Source: Roseiarcus sp963805295 (lineage in GTDB: Bacteria; Pseudomonadota; Alphaproteobacteria; Rhizobiales; Beijerinckiaceae). Taken from it: a stretch of 64,000 bases of DNA. The notes under the pieces are model-generated. The model was not told the DNA's origin. It did no database searches and saw nothing but the letters and a program-made list of their open reading frames with translations. Positions 17,937 through 25,864 of the stretch are shown here, piece by piece (the first letter of the stretch is position 1; every line of letters starts with the position of its first letter). The DNA is taken from positions 1 to 64,000 of the forward strand of contig CAWDTW010000060.1 in the NCBI GenBank assembly GCA_963805295.1. The letters run 5' to 3'. Both the position numbers and the translations under genes were made by a program.

Positions 17937-18645
17937 AGGGCTGCACCACGAAGGCTTCGATCATCAGCATCGCCGCGGTGAACGGCAAGGCGTAGGCGAG
18001 GAGAAGGGCCACATCGAACAGCTGGAAGGCCATGTTGATCTCGAAGCCGACCCCGTTGGGCCGGCCGAGCAGCTCGACCACCAGCACGATCTTCCACACC
18101 AGCGACAGGCCCGAGCGGGTCGCGGCGGCGAAATAGGGCGCGAGTTGCGGCAGCACCACGTGGCGCAGCCGTTTGAGCGGCGAGAAGGCGAACACGCGCG
18201 CCATCTCGTCGAGGCCGGGGTCGAGCGTGCGCACCCCCTCGCGGATCGTGACGGTCGCGTTCGGCAGCTTGTTGAGCGCGACTGCGGCGATCGCCGCCGT
18301 CTCGTTGAGCCCGACCCAGATGTACAGAAGAACGATGATGACGAGCGCCGGCAGATTGAGCAGCACGACGATCCAGGGATCGGCGAGCCGGTCGACGAGC
18401 GCGCGCCGCCCCATCGCGTAGCCGAGCGCCGACCCCAGCGCCATCGCCAGCGCGAAGGCCGCCGCGACCCGCGCCATCGTGACGCCCATCGCCGCGAACA
18501 GTTCGCCCGACGCGGCCGCCTTGCCCATTGCGGCGAAGACCGCGGCGGGCTCCGGCAGATGCCGGGGATCGCTGAAATGCGCCGCGACGACCCAGAGCGC
18601 GATCAGCGCGGCGAGAGAAAGAAGCCGCGCGGCCACAGGGCTCAC
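17896..18645 (-). CDS. ABC transporter permease (NitT/TauT type)
   Basis: A 249-residue inner-membrane permease of the SsuC/TauC family with about six transmembrane helices. The ATPase-coupling EAA loop is near residues 135-160 (GLDEMARVFAFSPLKRLRHV followed by VLPQLAPYF). It starts 4 bases inside the end of the substrate-binding gene and overlaps the ATPase downstream. Specificity unknown. Confidence 0.87.
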   Translation of the reverse strand: MSPVAARLLSLAALIALWVVAAHFSDPRHLPEPAAVFAAMGKAAASGELFAAMGVTMARVAAAFALAMALGSALGYAMGRRALVDRLADPWIVVLLNLPALVIIVLLYIWVGLNETAAIAAVALNKLPNATVTIREGVRTLDPGLDEMARVFAFSPLKRLRHVVLPQLAPYFAAATRSGLSLVWKIVLVVELLGRPNGVGFEINMAFQLFDVALLLAYALPFTAAMLMIEAFVVQPFERHVSRWRPRPA

Positions 18646-19613
18646 TTCGCCGCATTGGGGTCGAAGAACAGCGAAGCGTCGAGTTCCGGCGCGTCGCCGA
18701 CGAGGTCCTTGCCGCCGCTTGCGACGATCGCCCGATAGAGCGCCTTGGCGTCTTCCGCCTCCTCGGCGACGGAGCGCTTCGGAACGCCATCGAGGTAGCG
18801 CCTGCGGTAGGTTTCGAGCGCGGCGTCGTCGGCGAGATTGAGGCGGCTCTTGATCGGGGCCCAGGCGGAGGAATCGCGGGCGAGCGCCGCGCGCGCCTTA
18901 GCCGCCGCGCCGAGATAGCGCCGCAGCGCGTCCGCGTGATCCTTCGCGAACTCCTCGGTGAAGACGTAACCGGTCATCGCCACCGGGCCCTTGGCGCCCA
19001 GCGTCTTCTCGACGTCGGCCATTTCGATCGCCCGGCGGAAGCCGCGGGTCTCGAGGTCGACGCAGAAGTTCCAGAATTCGAGCGCGGCGTCGAGCTCGCC
19101 CTGGGCGAGCTTTTCGGCGATCAGCGGCGGCGCGCCGTAGGCCGGGCGCGCGGACCGCGCCAGATCGCGGCCTTCCGTTCGCGCCGCCGCCTGGGCCATG
19201 AGCCAGCTCTTGTCGAGCGGCCCGCCGGCGACGCCGATCGAATGGCCCACGAGATCGGCGAGCGAATGAATGGGCGAATCCCTCGGCGTCATGACGGCGC
19301 CGAGCGCGCTCGAATAGGGCGTGAACAGGAGCTTGTCGCCGAGCGAGCGCTCGCGCGCGACCCACATCCAGTCGGAGACGATGATGTCCGCCGCGCCGCC
19401 CTGCAGCGCGATCTTGCCGGCGCCGGTCGAGGCGAGTTCGGTTGTCTGGACGTCGATGTCGGCCGCCTTGTCGAGGCCGAGCGCTTTCATCGCCGCGATC
19501 TCCCAGGCGACGGTGCCGGTCTTCTGCACCGCGATGCGGACCACATCGGCGGCGCGCGCCGCGCCGGCAAGGCAGAGGCAGATCGCGGCTGCGGCCAACG
19601 CCCGGAACCTCAT
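18642..19613 (-). CDS. ABC transporter substrate-binding protein (NitT/TauT type)
   Basis: A 323-residue periplasmic binding protein: signal peptide MRFRALAAAAICLCLAGAARA, then an SBP fold (VRIAVQKTGTVAWEIAAMKA, GGAADIIVSDWMWVARE, LVGHSIGVAGGPLDKSW). Fifteen bases separate it from the upstream permease gene, placing it in the same transcript as the PQQ-associated ABC proteins. The ligand is not evident. An alternative start six codons upstream (MRKEHS) is possible. Confidence 0.85.
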   Translation of the reverse strand: MRFRALAAAAICLCLAGAARAADVVRIAVQKTGTVAWEIAAMKALGLDKAADIDVQTTELASTGAGKIALQGGAADIIVSDWMWVARERSLGDKLLFTPYSSALGAVMTPRDSPIHSLADLVGHSIGVAGGPLDKSWLMAQAAARTEGRDLARSARPAYGAPPLIAEKLAQGELDAALEFWNFCVDLETRGFRRAIEMADVEKTLGAKGPVAMTGYVFTEEFAKDHADALRRYLGAAAKARAALARDSSAWAPIKSRLNLADDAALETYRRRYLDGVPKRSVAEEAEDAKALYRAIVASGGKDLVGDAPELDASLFFDPNAAK

Positions 19614-19627
19614 CGAATGCTCCTTCC

Positions 19628-20464
19628 TCATCCGCCGCGGCGCATCAGCATGCCGCGCGCCGGGTCGTAGGCGACGACGGCCGCGGCGAGAAAGACGATC
19701 GTGCACCCGAGGACCACGGCGAGCGAAACCGGCTCGACCTTGCCCCAGAAGGCGAAGCGGATGAGTTCGACCGCGTGGGTGAAGGGATTGAGCTCGCAGA
19801 GGGTCGCGAGCCGCGGGCTTCCCTCCTGCACGCGCCACAGCGGATAGAGGGCGGAGGAGGCGAAGAACATCGGGAAGATGACGAAGTTCATCACTCCGGC
19901 GAAATTCTCGAGCTGCTTTATCAGCGAGGACAGCACCATGCCGAGCCCCCCCAGCATCAGGCCCGAGAGCGCGAGCGCCGGAAGGATGGTCAGATAGCCC
20001 CACAGGCTCGGCGGCTCGATCTCCCAGAGATAGGCGATGACCAGATAGGCGTAGACCTGGAGGATCGAGACGGCGACGCCGGCGAGGAGCTTCGAAGCCA
20101 GGAGGAACCAGCGCGGCGCGGGGCTCACCAGGAGCATGCGCATCGAGCCCATCTCGCGGTCGTAGACCATCGACAGCGACGACTGCATGCCGTTGAAGAG
20201 CTGGATCATCGCGATGAGGCCGGGCGTGATGTAGACGTCATAGAGCACGTAGGTCTCGTAGGGCGGGATGATCGAAACGCCGAGGGTCTGGCGGAAGCCC
20301 GCGGCGAAGACGAAGAGCCAAACGAGAGGCCTCACCAGCGCGGAGACGAACCTTTCGCGCTGATGGAGAAAGCGCAGGCTCTCGCGCCACACGACGCCTT
20401 GCAGGCAGATGAGATAGGCGCCGAGGCCGAAGGGCCGACGGGCGCCTTGCTCGACCGCGCTCAC
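19628..20464 (-). CDS. ABC-2 type permease of the PQQ-dependent alcohol dehydrogenase system (PedC-like)
   Basis: A 278-residue ABC-2 permease with six hydrophobic segments (for example SALVRPLVWLFVFAAGF and GYLTILPALALSGLMLGGLG) and the exporter signature region LCELNPFTHAVELIRFAFWG. With the ATPase, beta-propeller and binding protein upstream it forms the four-gene set known beside PQQ-dependent alcohol dehydrogenases. The start is GTG at 20464, in a GTGA overlap with the ATPase stop. The transported molecule is not established for the family. Confidence 0.82.
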   Translation of the reverse strand: MSAVEQGARRPFGLGAYLICLQGVVWRESLRFLHQRERFVSALVRPLVWLFVFAAGFRQTLGVSIIPPYETYVLYDVYITPGLIAMIQLFNGMQSSLSMVYDREMGSMRMLLVSPAPRWFLLASKLLAGVAVSILQVYAYLVIAYLWEIEPPSLWGYLTILPALALSGLMLGGLGMVLSSLIKQLENFAGVMNFVIFPMFFASSALYPLWRVQEGSPRLATLCELNPFTHAVELIRFAFWGKVEPVSLAVVLGCTIVFLAAAVVAYDPARGMLMRRGG

Positions 20465-21240
20465 GCCTCCTCCTCGCCGGCCCCGCCGGTCAGCCTCGAG
20501 AACGCTTCGCCGATCGAGGCCGCGCCGGCCGCCTCCATCGCCGCGCGCGCGCTGGCGGAAGCGAGCACGCGGCCCTTGTGCAGCACGACGACGCTGTCCT
20601 CGGGGCGCACCTCGTCGACGAGATGGGTTGTCCACAGGACGCCGACGTAGTCCTCGGCGACGAGGCGGCGCACCAGCCTGAGAATGTCGGCGCGCGCCTT
20701 GATGTCGAGGCCCGCGGTCGGCTCGTCGAGCAGCAAGAGGCGGGGCGCGTGCACCAGGGCGCGGGCGATCTCGACCCGCCGCATCTGGCCGCCGGAAAGC
20801 GTTCGCACACGGTCGTGAAGCCGGTCGGCAATACCGACGCGGGCGATGAGGTCGCGCGAGCGGGCGCGCGCTTGCGCACGGCCGATCCCATGCAGCGCGC
20901 CCTGATAGAGCATATTCTGCTCGACGGTGAGATCGGGATCGAGCGTGCGGCTCTGGAACACGACCCCGAGTTCGGCGAGCGCCGCGCCGCTCTCGCGCGC
21001 GACGTCGCGGCCGAAGATGCGGACCGCGCCGGCCTTGCTGGCGTAAAGGTGGGTGACGATCGAGAAGAGGGTGCTCTTGCCGGCGCCGTTGAGGCCGAGC
21101 AGCACGGCGAAGGTCGCGGGCTGAACCGCAAAGCTCACGTCGTCTAGCGCCTTGCGCGCGCCATAGGCGTGCGAGACGCGCTCCACCACGAGCGCCGCAG
21201 GCAGTTTCGCCGTCACCGGGAAGCATGCGCCGGCGTTCAT
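20461..21240 (-). CDS. ABC transporter ATPase of the PQQ-dependent alcohol dehydrogenase system
   Basis: A 259-residue ATPase: Walker A GLNGAGKST near residue 49, signature LSGGQMRRVEIA, Walker B RLLLLDEPTAGLD and H-loop WTTHLVDE. The sequence is of the ABC-2 export (NodI/CcmA-like) group, matching its ABC-2 permease partner. The ATG at 21240 overlaps the stop of the beta-propeller gene (ATGA), and its own stop overlaps the permease GTG, so these genes are tightly coupled. Confidence 0.85.
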   Translation of the reverse strand: MNAGACFPVTAKLPAALVVERVSHAYGARKALDDVSFAVQPATFAVLLGLNGAGKSTLFSIVTHLYASKAGAVRIFGRDVARESGAALAELGVVFQSRTLDPDLTVEQNMLYQGALHGIGRAQARARSRDLIARVGIADRLHDRVRTLSGGQMRRVEIARALVHAPRLLLLDEPTAGLDIKARADILRLVRRLVAEDYVGVLWTTHLVDEVRPEDSVVVLHKGRVLASASARAAMEAAGAASIGEAFSRLTGGAGEEEA

Positions 21241-22211
21241 TGCTTCGTGATCGCCACGCCCCAGGGATAGGACCCGACGGGGATCGACTTCAGCGCCTTC
21301 AGCGATGCTACGTCGATGACGGTCACGTCGTTCGACACACCGTTGGTCGTATAAATCTGCTTGTCGTCGGGCGTGAGCGCGAGGTGCCAAACGCGCTGTC
21401 CGACGAGAACGTATTTGACGACCTGCTTGGTCGCCCCGTCGATGACGGCGACGCGGTTGGCGGGGCCGAGCGCGACGAAGCCGAGCTTGCCGTCGGAGGT
21501 GAACCGAACGCCGACCGGCTGGATCGCCTCCTGGCGCAGGCCCGGCACGTCGAAGGAGATCGTCTGCGTGACGGTCTTCTTGACCGGATCGATCACCGAG
21601 ACCTTGCCCCCGACTTCCGACGACACCCACAGCTCCGATCCGTCCGGCTTGAACTCGGCGAAGCGCGGGCGCGAGGGTACGAGGATGTTGGCGACGAGCT
21701 TTTTGTTGGGCCAGTCGATCAAATGGGCCATGCTCGTCGTTTCCGAGGTGTTGACGACCATGGCGCCGTCCGGGCTCACCGCGACGCCCTCCGGCTCGAC
21801 GCCGACCGGAAACTGCGCGGTCGCCTTGCGCGAGGCGAGGTCGATGGCGGTGAGCAACGCGTCGTTCTCATTGGCCACGAACACGGTCGTCCCGTCCGGG
21901 CTCACGCGAAGCTGCTCGGGATCGGGACCCGAGGGCAGGTCCCCGACGATCTTCAAGGCCTTCGTATCGATGATCTGGATCGTGTCGTCGTCGCCGGCGC
22001 AGACGAAGAGGAGCGAATCGTCCTTCGACAGCGCGATCCCTCGCGGGCGCTGGCCGACCTTGATCGTCTTCGTCACCTCCATTGAAGCCGTGTCGATGAC
22101 CGAGACCGAATTGCCTTTCTCGTTGGTGACGAAGGCGGTGTTGGCGAGGCCGGGAGAGGCCGGGGCCAGGATGAGCGCCAGCGCGCCGGCGAGGCTCAGT
22201 TGAGCTTGCAT
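21237..22211 (-). CDS. Periplasmic YVTN-type beta-propeller protein, PQQ-system associated
   Basis: A 324-residue exported protein (signal MQAQLSLAGALALILAPASPGLA) made of seven YVTN-like repeats, each near 42 residues: NTAFVTNEKGNSVSVIDTAS, PRGIALSKDDSLLFV, TVFVANENDALLTAIDLAS and so on to QIYTTNGVSNDVTVIDVAS. It corresponds to the beta-propeller protein that accompanies PQQ-dependent catabolism clusters. The start overlaps the end of the binding-protein gene by 16 bases. Confidence 0.85.
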   Translation of the reverse strand: MQAQLSLAGALALILAPASPGLANTAFVTNEKGNSVSVIDTASMEVTKTIKVGQRPRGIALSKDDSLLFVCAGDDDTIQIIDTKALKIVGDLPSGPDPEQLRVSPDGTTVFVANENDALLTAIDLASRKATAQFPVGVEPEGVAVSPDGAMVVNTSETTSMAHLIDWPNKKLVANILVPSRPRFAEFKPDGSELWVSSEVGGKVSVIDPVKKTVTQTISFDVPGLRQEAIQPVGVRFTSDGKLGFVALGPANRVAVIDGATKQVVKYVLVGQRVWHLALTPDDKQIYTTNGVSNDVTVIDVASLKALKSIPVGSYPWGVAITKQ

Positions 22212-23452
22212 TTCGTCTCCGGCTGGTCGAGACCGAGCGTGTCGAGCTCCGACACCTGATGCAGGAAGCCTTCCTGAGGCGAGACGGACACCGTCCCGCG
22301 GCCGTCGGTCAAGAGGATCGGCTGGCGAAGCTGCAGGTTCCACGGCCGAAGGGTCAGCTTCACGCCCTTGAAGTCGGCGACGTCGAAGTCCGGCGAGAGC
22401 AACATGTCGCGTGCGGCTTTCGCATCGGCGGACTTCGTCCGGTTGACCGCATCGCCGATCATCCGCATGGCGACCCAGGCCTGGTTGTCGCGCGCGGTCA
22501 TGCCGCGGTGAAACATGCGCTGGAAGCGGTTCTGCAACTGCTGCGCGCCCCAGAGTTCGTGCGACGCGTCCCAGCTCGTCGGCTCCAAGCCGCCAGAGCC
22601 CGCGACCGGGCGCGGGTCCCAGGTGCGGTAGGGCAGATAGCCGCCGAACACCTCGTTCTCGTCTGCCGCAATCAGCACGTCGTAGTCGGGCGCTTTCTGG
22701 GTGAAGACCGGCATCTGGCGCTGTGTCTGCACCACGCCCGAGTCGGAGCGCCGTCCGCCGCCCGTGTCCTCGAAGGTCCGCTTCTCGACGATCTTGGCGC
22801 CGAATTTCTTGGCGGCGCGCTCATAGGCCGCGCCGAGCGCAATATCGTCCGGATGCGAGCCGACGACGAGGAGCCATTTCCTCCACTGCTTCCAGATCAG
22901 GTACTCGGCGAGACCGTCGGCCAGCATGGCCCGCGAGGGCGCGGTGTGAACGACGTTGGCGCGGCAATTCTCCTCGCGCAGGCGTTCGTCCGGCGCGCCT
23001 CCGTTGAACACGAGCGTCCCCTTGTCGCGCGCGGCGTCGGCGACCTCAAGAAGTTTGTCGGCCGGAAGGTCGACAATCAGAAAGCGGACGCCGGAATCGA
23101 TCAGCGTCCTGGCGGCGCCCGCCGCGCCGTCCCCCGGCGCCAGCCTGACGTCCTCGATCGAGAAGGACTGATCGAGGAATTTTCCGGTGGTGTTGTCGTC
23201 GGCCATCGCGAGCTTCGCGCCGGCGATGAAATCGTCGGCGGCCGGGATGTCGGCGATCGAGATCGTCTCGCGCGAATGCGCTTGCCTCAGCACGCCGACC
23301 CTGATCGCGAGCGTGTCGGCGCAAGCTGCGGCGGGCGCGCCCCAGACGAGGGCGAGGGCGACCGCGGCGAGGCCGAACCGTTGTCTTCGCCCTCGCCGAA
23401 CGGCATGATCGGCCTTGTTCGCGCGGACGCCACGCCCCCGGGGAGGAACCAT
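22196..23452 (-). CDS. ABC transporter substrate-binding protein, PQQ-dependent alcohol dehydrogenase system
   Basis: About 418 residues: a signal region (RFGLAAVALALVWGAPAAACA) and a type I periplasmic binding fold related to branched-chain amino-acid binding proteins (RVGVLRQAHSRETISIADIP, KWLLVVGSHPDDIALGAAYE, ENEVFGGYLPYRTWDPRPV). The proline/tryptophan motif in the last is a hallmark of the PQQ-system version. The start is uncertain: the ATG at 23452 shares two bases with the divergent gene's ATG, and no other common start lies in frame before the signal. A frameshift near the N-terminus is possible. Confidence 0.8.
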   Translation of the reverse strand: MVPPRGRGVRANKADHAVRRGRRQRFGLAAVALALVWGAPAAACADTLAIRVGVLRQAHSRETISIADIPAADDFIAGAKLAMADDNTTGKFLDQSFSIEDVRLAPGDGAAGAARTLIDSGVRFLIVDLPADKLLEVADAARDKGTLVFNGGAPDERLREENCRANVVHTAPSRAMLADGLAEYLIWKQWRKWLLVVGSHPDDIALGAAYERAAKKFGAKIVEKRTFEDTGGGRRSDSGVVQTQRQMPVFTQKAPDYDVLIAADENEVFGGYLPYRTWDPRPVAGSGGLEPTSWDASHELWGAQQLQNRFQRMFHRGMTARDNQAWVAMRMIGDAVNRTKSADAKAARDMLLSPDFDVADFKGVKLTLRPWNLQLRQPILLTDGRGTVSVSPQEGFLHQVSELDTLGLDQPETKCKLN

Positions 23453-23789
23453 GAAACGCATCGCGCCGCTCGCCGTGGCCACAATCGTTCTCGCCCATCC
23501 GGCTCTGGCCAAGGACACGCGGTTCTGGAACCTGACCTCGTCCACGGTCAAGTCCCTCGAACTCGCGCCGGCCGGCACGAAGGCCTTCGGTCCCAACCAG
23601 TGCCTGAACGACCCTGACGGTGCGGTCGACCATGACGAGCGCGTCAAGGTGACCGGCGTTGCGGCCGGTTCGTACGACGCGCGGCTCGAGCTCGCGGACG
23701 GGCGGACATGTCTGGCGAGGAATGTGCGGATCGAAACCGGCAAGCCGTTCGCCATCGAGGACAAGGATCTCACCGCCTGCGCGAAATGA
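23451..23789 (+). CDS. Small exported hypothetical protein, divergent to the PQQ operon
   Basis: A 112-residue protein with a signal peptide (MKRIAPLAVATIVLAHPALA). The mature domain starts KDTRFWNLTSSTVKSLELAP and has three cysteines (NQCLND, GRTCLA, LTACAK). A strong ribosome site (GGGGAGGA) precedes the ATG. It diverges with no gap from the binding-protein gene and faces pqqA. Its location suggests a role with the PQQ system. The function is not known to me. Confidence 0.65.
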   Translation: MKRIAPLAVATIVLAHPALAKDTRFWNLTSSTVKSLELAPAGTKAFGPNQCLNDPDGAVDHDERVKVTGVAAGSYDARLELADGRTCLARNVRIETGKPFAIEDKDLTACAK

Positions 23790-23987
23790 CCGCCGCGCAC
23801 GGCGGCGTCGGTTCGGCGCGCTTCACCGCTTCGACAAATGAGAGCGGCGCCGATCCCGTCCGGGCCGGCGCCACGCGTCAGCAATTTCGCGCCGTCCCAC
23901 GACCTTTCAGAGCGGCGGCACGGGGACCCTCGAAGCGCCCGGGGGCGAAGCGGGGCGTGGCTCAGAGGTCGGCGAAACCGCGGATGC

Positions 23988-24065
23988 TCACAATTCGGCG
24001 GTGAGATAGGCCGTCACTTCGAGGCCGGCGCAAATTTCGACGACTACCGGGGCAGTCCAGCTCAT
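23988..24065 (-). CDS. pqqA: PqqA, PQQ precursor peptide
   Basis: A 25-residue peptide with a strong ribosome site (GAGGAG, 6 bases before ATG). It begins MSWTAPVVVEICAGLEV and ends TAYLTAEL. The residues that become PQQ, Glu and Tyr spaced E-x3-Y, are at positions 16 and 20, exactly as in known PqqA. It closely resembles the Methylobacterium peptide (KWAAPIVSEICVGMEVTSY). It is the substrate of PqqE/PqqD, which crosslink Glu and Tyr. No pqqBCDE follows; the next gene downstream is convergent, so this looks like an additional or orphan copy next to the PQQ-associated ABC operon. It is easily missed because of its size. Confidence 0.88.
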   Translation of the reverse strand: MSWTAPVVVEICAGLEVTAYLTAEL

Positions 24066-24309
24066 TGTGCTCTCCTCATCGCTCGTTTCCAAGAAAGGGC
24101 GTTCATCCCCTCGCGAGATCGACCGTAACAGCCGGCGGGCGAGCCGTCACCACCCCTTTGGTACTAATCGCCGCGGAGACGCGCGATCGGGACCCGGGCC
24201 GCCTCATATCGGGAAAAATTCCCGGGGCGCCGCGAAATTGTTCTCGCAATTGCGAATGGAAACGCGCAATCGTCCCCCAAAAAGCGACTCGAAGGGGCTC
24301 GCGAGTTCG

Positions 24310-25560
24310 GTGCGGTTTTCCTTTTTCAATGTGGCGCGGCAGGCGTGGGCGCAGAACCAGGGCTGGCCGGAGCAATGGCGCAGTCCCGAGCCGAAGCCGG
24401 CCTACGACGCGGTCATCCTCGGGGCGGGCGGGCACGGGCTGGCGACCGCCTACTACCTCGCCAAAGAGCACGGGCTGACCAGGATCGCCGTGCTCGAAAA
24501 GGGCTGGTTAGGGGGCGGCAACACCGGGCGCAACACGACGATCCTGCGTTCGAACTATCTCTGGGAGGAGTCGGCCGCACTCTACGAGCACGCGCTGAAG
24601 CTGTGGGAGGGACTCTCGAAGGAGCTCAATTACAATGTGATGTATTCGCCGCGCGGCGTGATGATGCTCGCGCACAACGCGCATGACGTTCAGGTCGGCA
24701 AGCGCCATGTCCACGCCAACCGTCTCGCGGGCGTCGACAACGAATGGCTCAGTCCTGAGGAGGCCAAGGCCTTCTGCCCCATCCTCAACGTCGCGGGCGA
24801 CATCCGTTATCCGATCGTCGGCGCCGCCCTGCAACGGCGCGGCGGTACGGCGCGGCACGACGCGGTCGCCTGGGGCTATGCGCGCGGAGCCTCGGCGCGC
24901 GGGGTCGACGTCATTGAGAACTGCGAGGTCACTGCGGTCCGCCGCGACGCTTCCGGGGCGGTTTCCGGCGTCGAGACGACGCGCGGGGCGATTGCGACCC
25001 AAAAGATCGGCGTCGTTGCGGCCGGGCACACCTCGGTCGTAATGGCGATGGCCGGCCTGCGCATGCCGCTCGAGAGCTACCCGCTACAGGCGCTGGTCTC
25101 CGAGCCGGTCAAGCCGATGATGCCCTGCGTCGTGATGTCGAACACCATCCACGCCTACATGTCCCAGTCGGACAAGGGCGAGATGGTGATCGGCGCCGGC
25201 ACCGACGCCTATATCTCCTATTCGCAGACCGGCGGCCTGCACGTCGCCAACCACACGCTCGAGGCGATCTGCGAGCTCTTCCCGGTGGTCAGGCGGCTGC
25301 GCATGCTGCGCAACTGGGGCGGCATCGTCGATGTGACGCCCGATCGCTCGCCGATCATCGGCCTCACCCCCGTTCCGGGCCTTTTCGTCAATTGCGGCTG
25401 GGGCACCGGCGGCTTCAAGGCGACCCCTGGCTCGGGCCACGTGTTCGCCCATACAATGGCGCGCGGCGAGCCGCATCCGCTCGCTGCGCCGTTGACGCTC
25501 GACCGCTTTCGAACCGGGCGGCTCATCGACGAGGCCGCCGCCGCGGCTGTCGCGCATTGA
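24310..25560 (+). CDS. soxB: Sarcosine oxidase beta subunit
   Basis: A 416-residue flavoprotein subunit of heterotetrameric sarcosine oxidase, which oxidises sarcosine to glycine. The dinucleotide site (AVILGAGGHGLATAYYLAKEH) is near residue 30, followed by LEKGWLGGGNTGRNTTILRS, where the family carries covalent flavin. The end has GGIVDVTPDRSPIIGLTPV and NCGWGTGGFKATPGSG. The start was set at GTG 24310, giving (M)RFSFFNVARQAW like other SoxB proteins; an ATG at 24256 is in frame. soxD follows after 7 bases. Confidence 0.9.
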   Translation: MRFSFFNVARQAWAQNQGWPEQWRSPEPKPAYDAVILGAGGHGLATAYYLAKEHGLTRIAVLEKGWLGGGNTGRNTTILRSNYLWEESAALYEHALKLWEGLSKELNYNVMYSPRGVMMLAHNAHDVQVGKRHVHANRLAGVDNEWLSPEEAKAFCPILNVAGDIRYPIVGAALQRRGGTARHDAVAWGYARGASARGVDVIENCEVTAVRRDASGAVSGVETTRGAIATQKIGVVAAGHTSVVMAMAGLRMPLESYPLQALVSEPVKPMMPCVVMSNTIHAYMSQSDKGEMVIGAGTDAYISYSQTGGLHVANHTLEAICELFPVVRRLRMLRNWGGIVDVTPDRSPIIGLTPVPGLFVNCGWGTGGFKATPGSGHVFAHTMARGEPHPLAAPLTLDRFRTGRLIDEAAAAAVAH

Positions 25561-25567
25561 GGCATTG

Positions 25568-25864
25568 ATGCTGCTGATCCCCTGTCCCTATTGCGGCATG
25601 GAAAGGCCGGAGCTCGAGTTCCGCTACGGCGGCGAGGCCCATGTCGCGCGGCCTCTCGACCCGATCGCCGTCAGCGACGCCGACTGGGCCGAGTTCCTCT
25701 ATTTCCGCTCCAATCCCAAGGGCGTGTTCGCCGAGCGCTGGCGGCACGTCGCGGGCTGCGGGCGCTTCTTCAATTGCCTCCGCGACACGGTGAGCGACAG
25801 GATCCTGGCGGTCTACAAGGCGGGCGAGCCGCGGCCCGACCTCTGCGGCGAGGCCCGCCGATGA
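25568..25864 (+). CDS. soxD: Sarcosine oxidase delta subunit
   Basis: A 98-residue zinc-binding subunit: CPYCG near the N-terminus (residues 6-10) and RHVAGCGRFFN near residue 60 supply the three Cys and one His of the zinc site known from SoxD. It bridges the other subunits of the complex. Its stop overlaps the soxA ATG. Confidence 0.92.
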   Translation: MLLIPCPYCGMERPELEFRYGGEAHVARPLDPIAVSDADWAEFLYFRSNPKGVFAERWRHVAGCGRFFNCLRDTVSDRILAVYKAGEPRPDLCGEARR

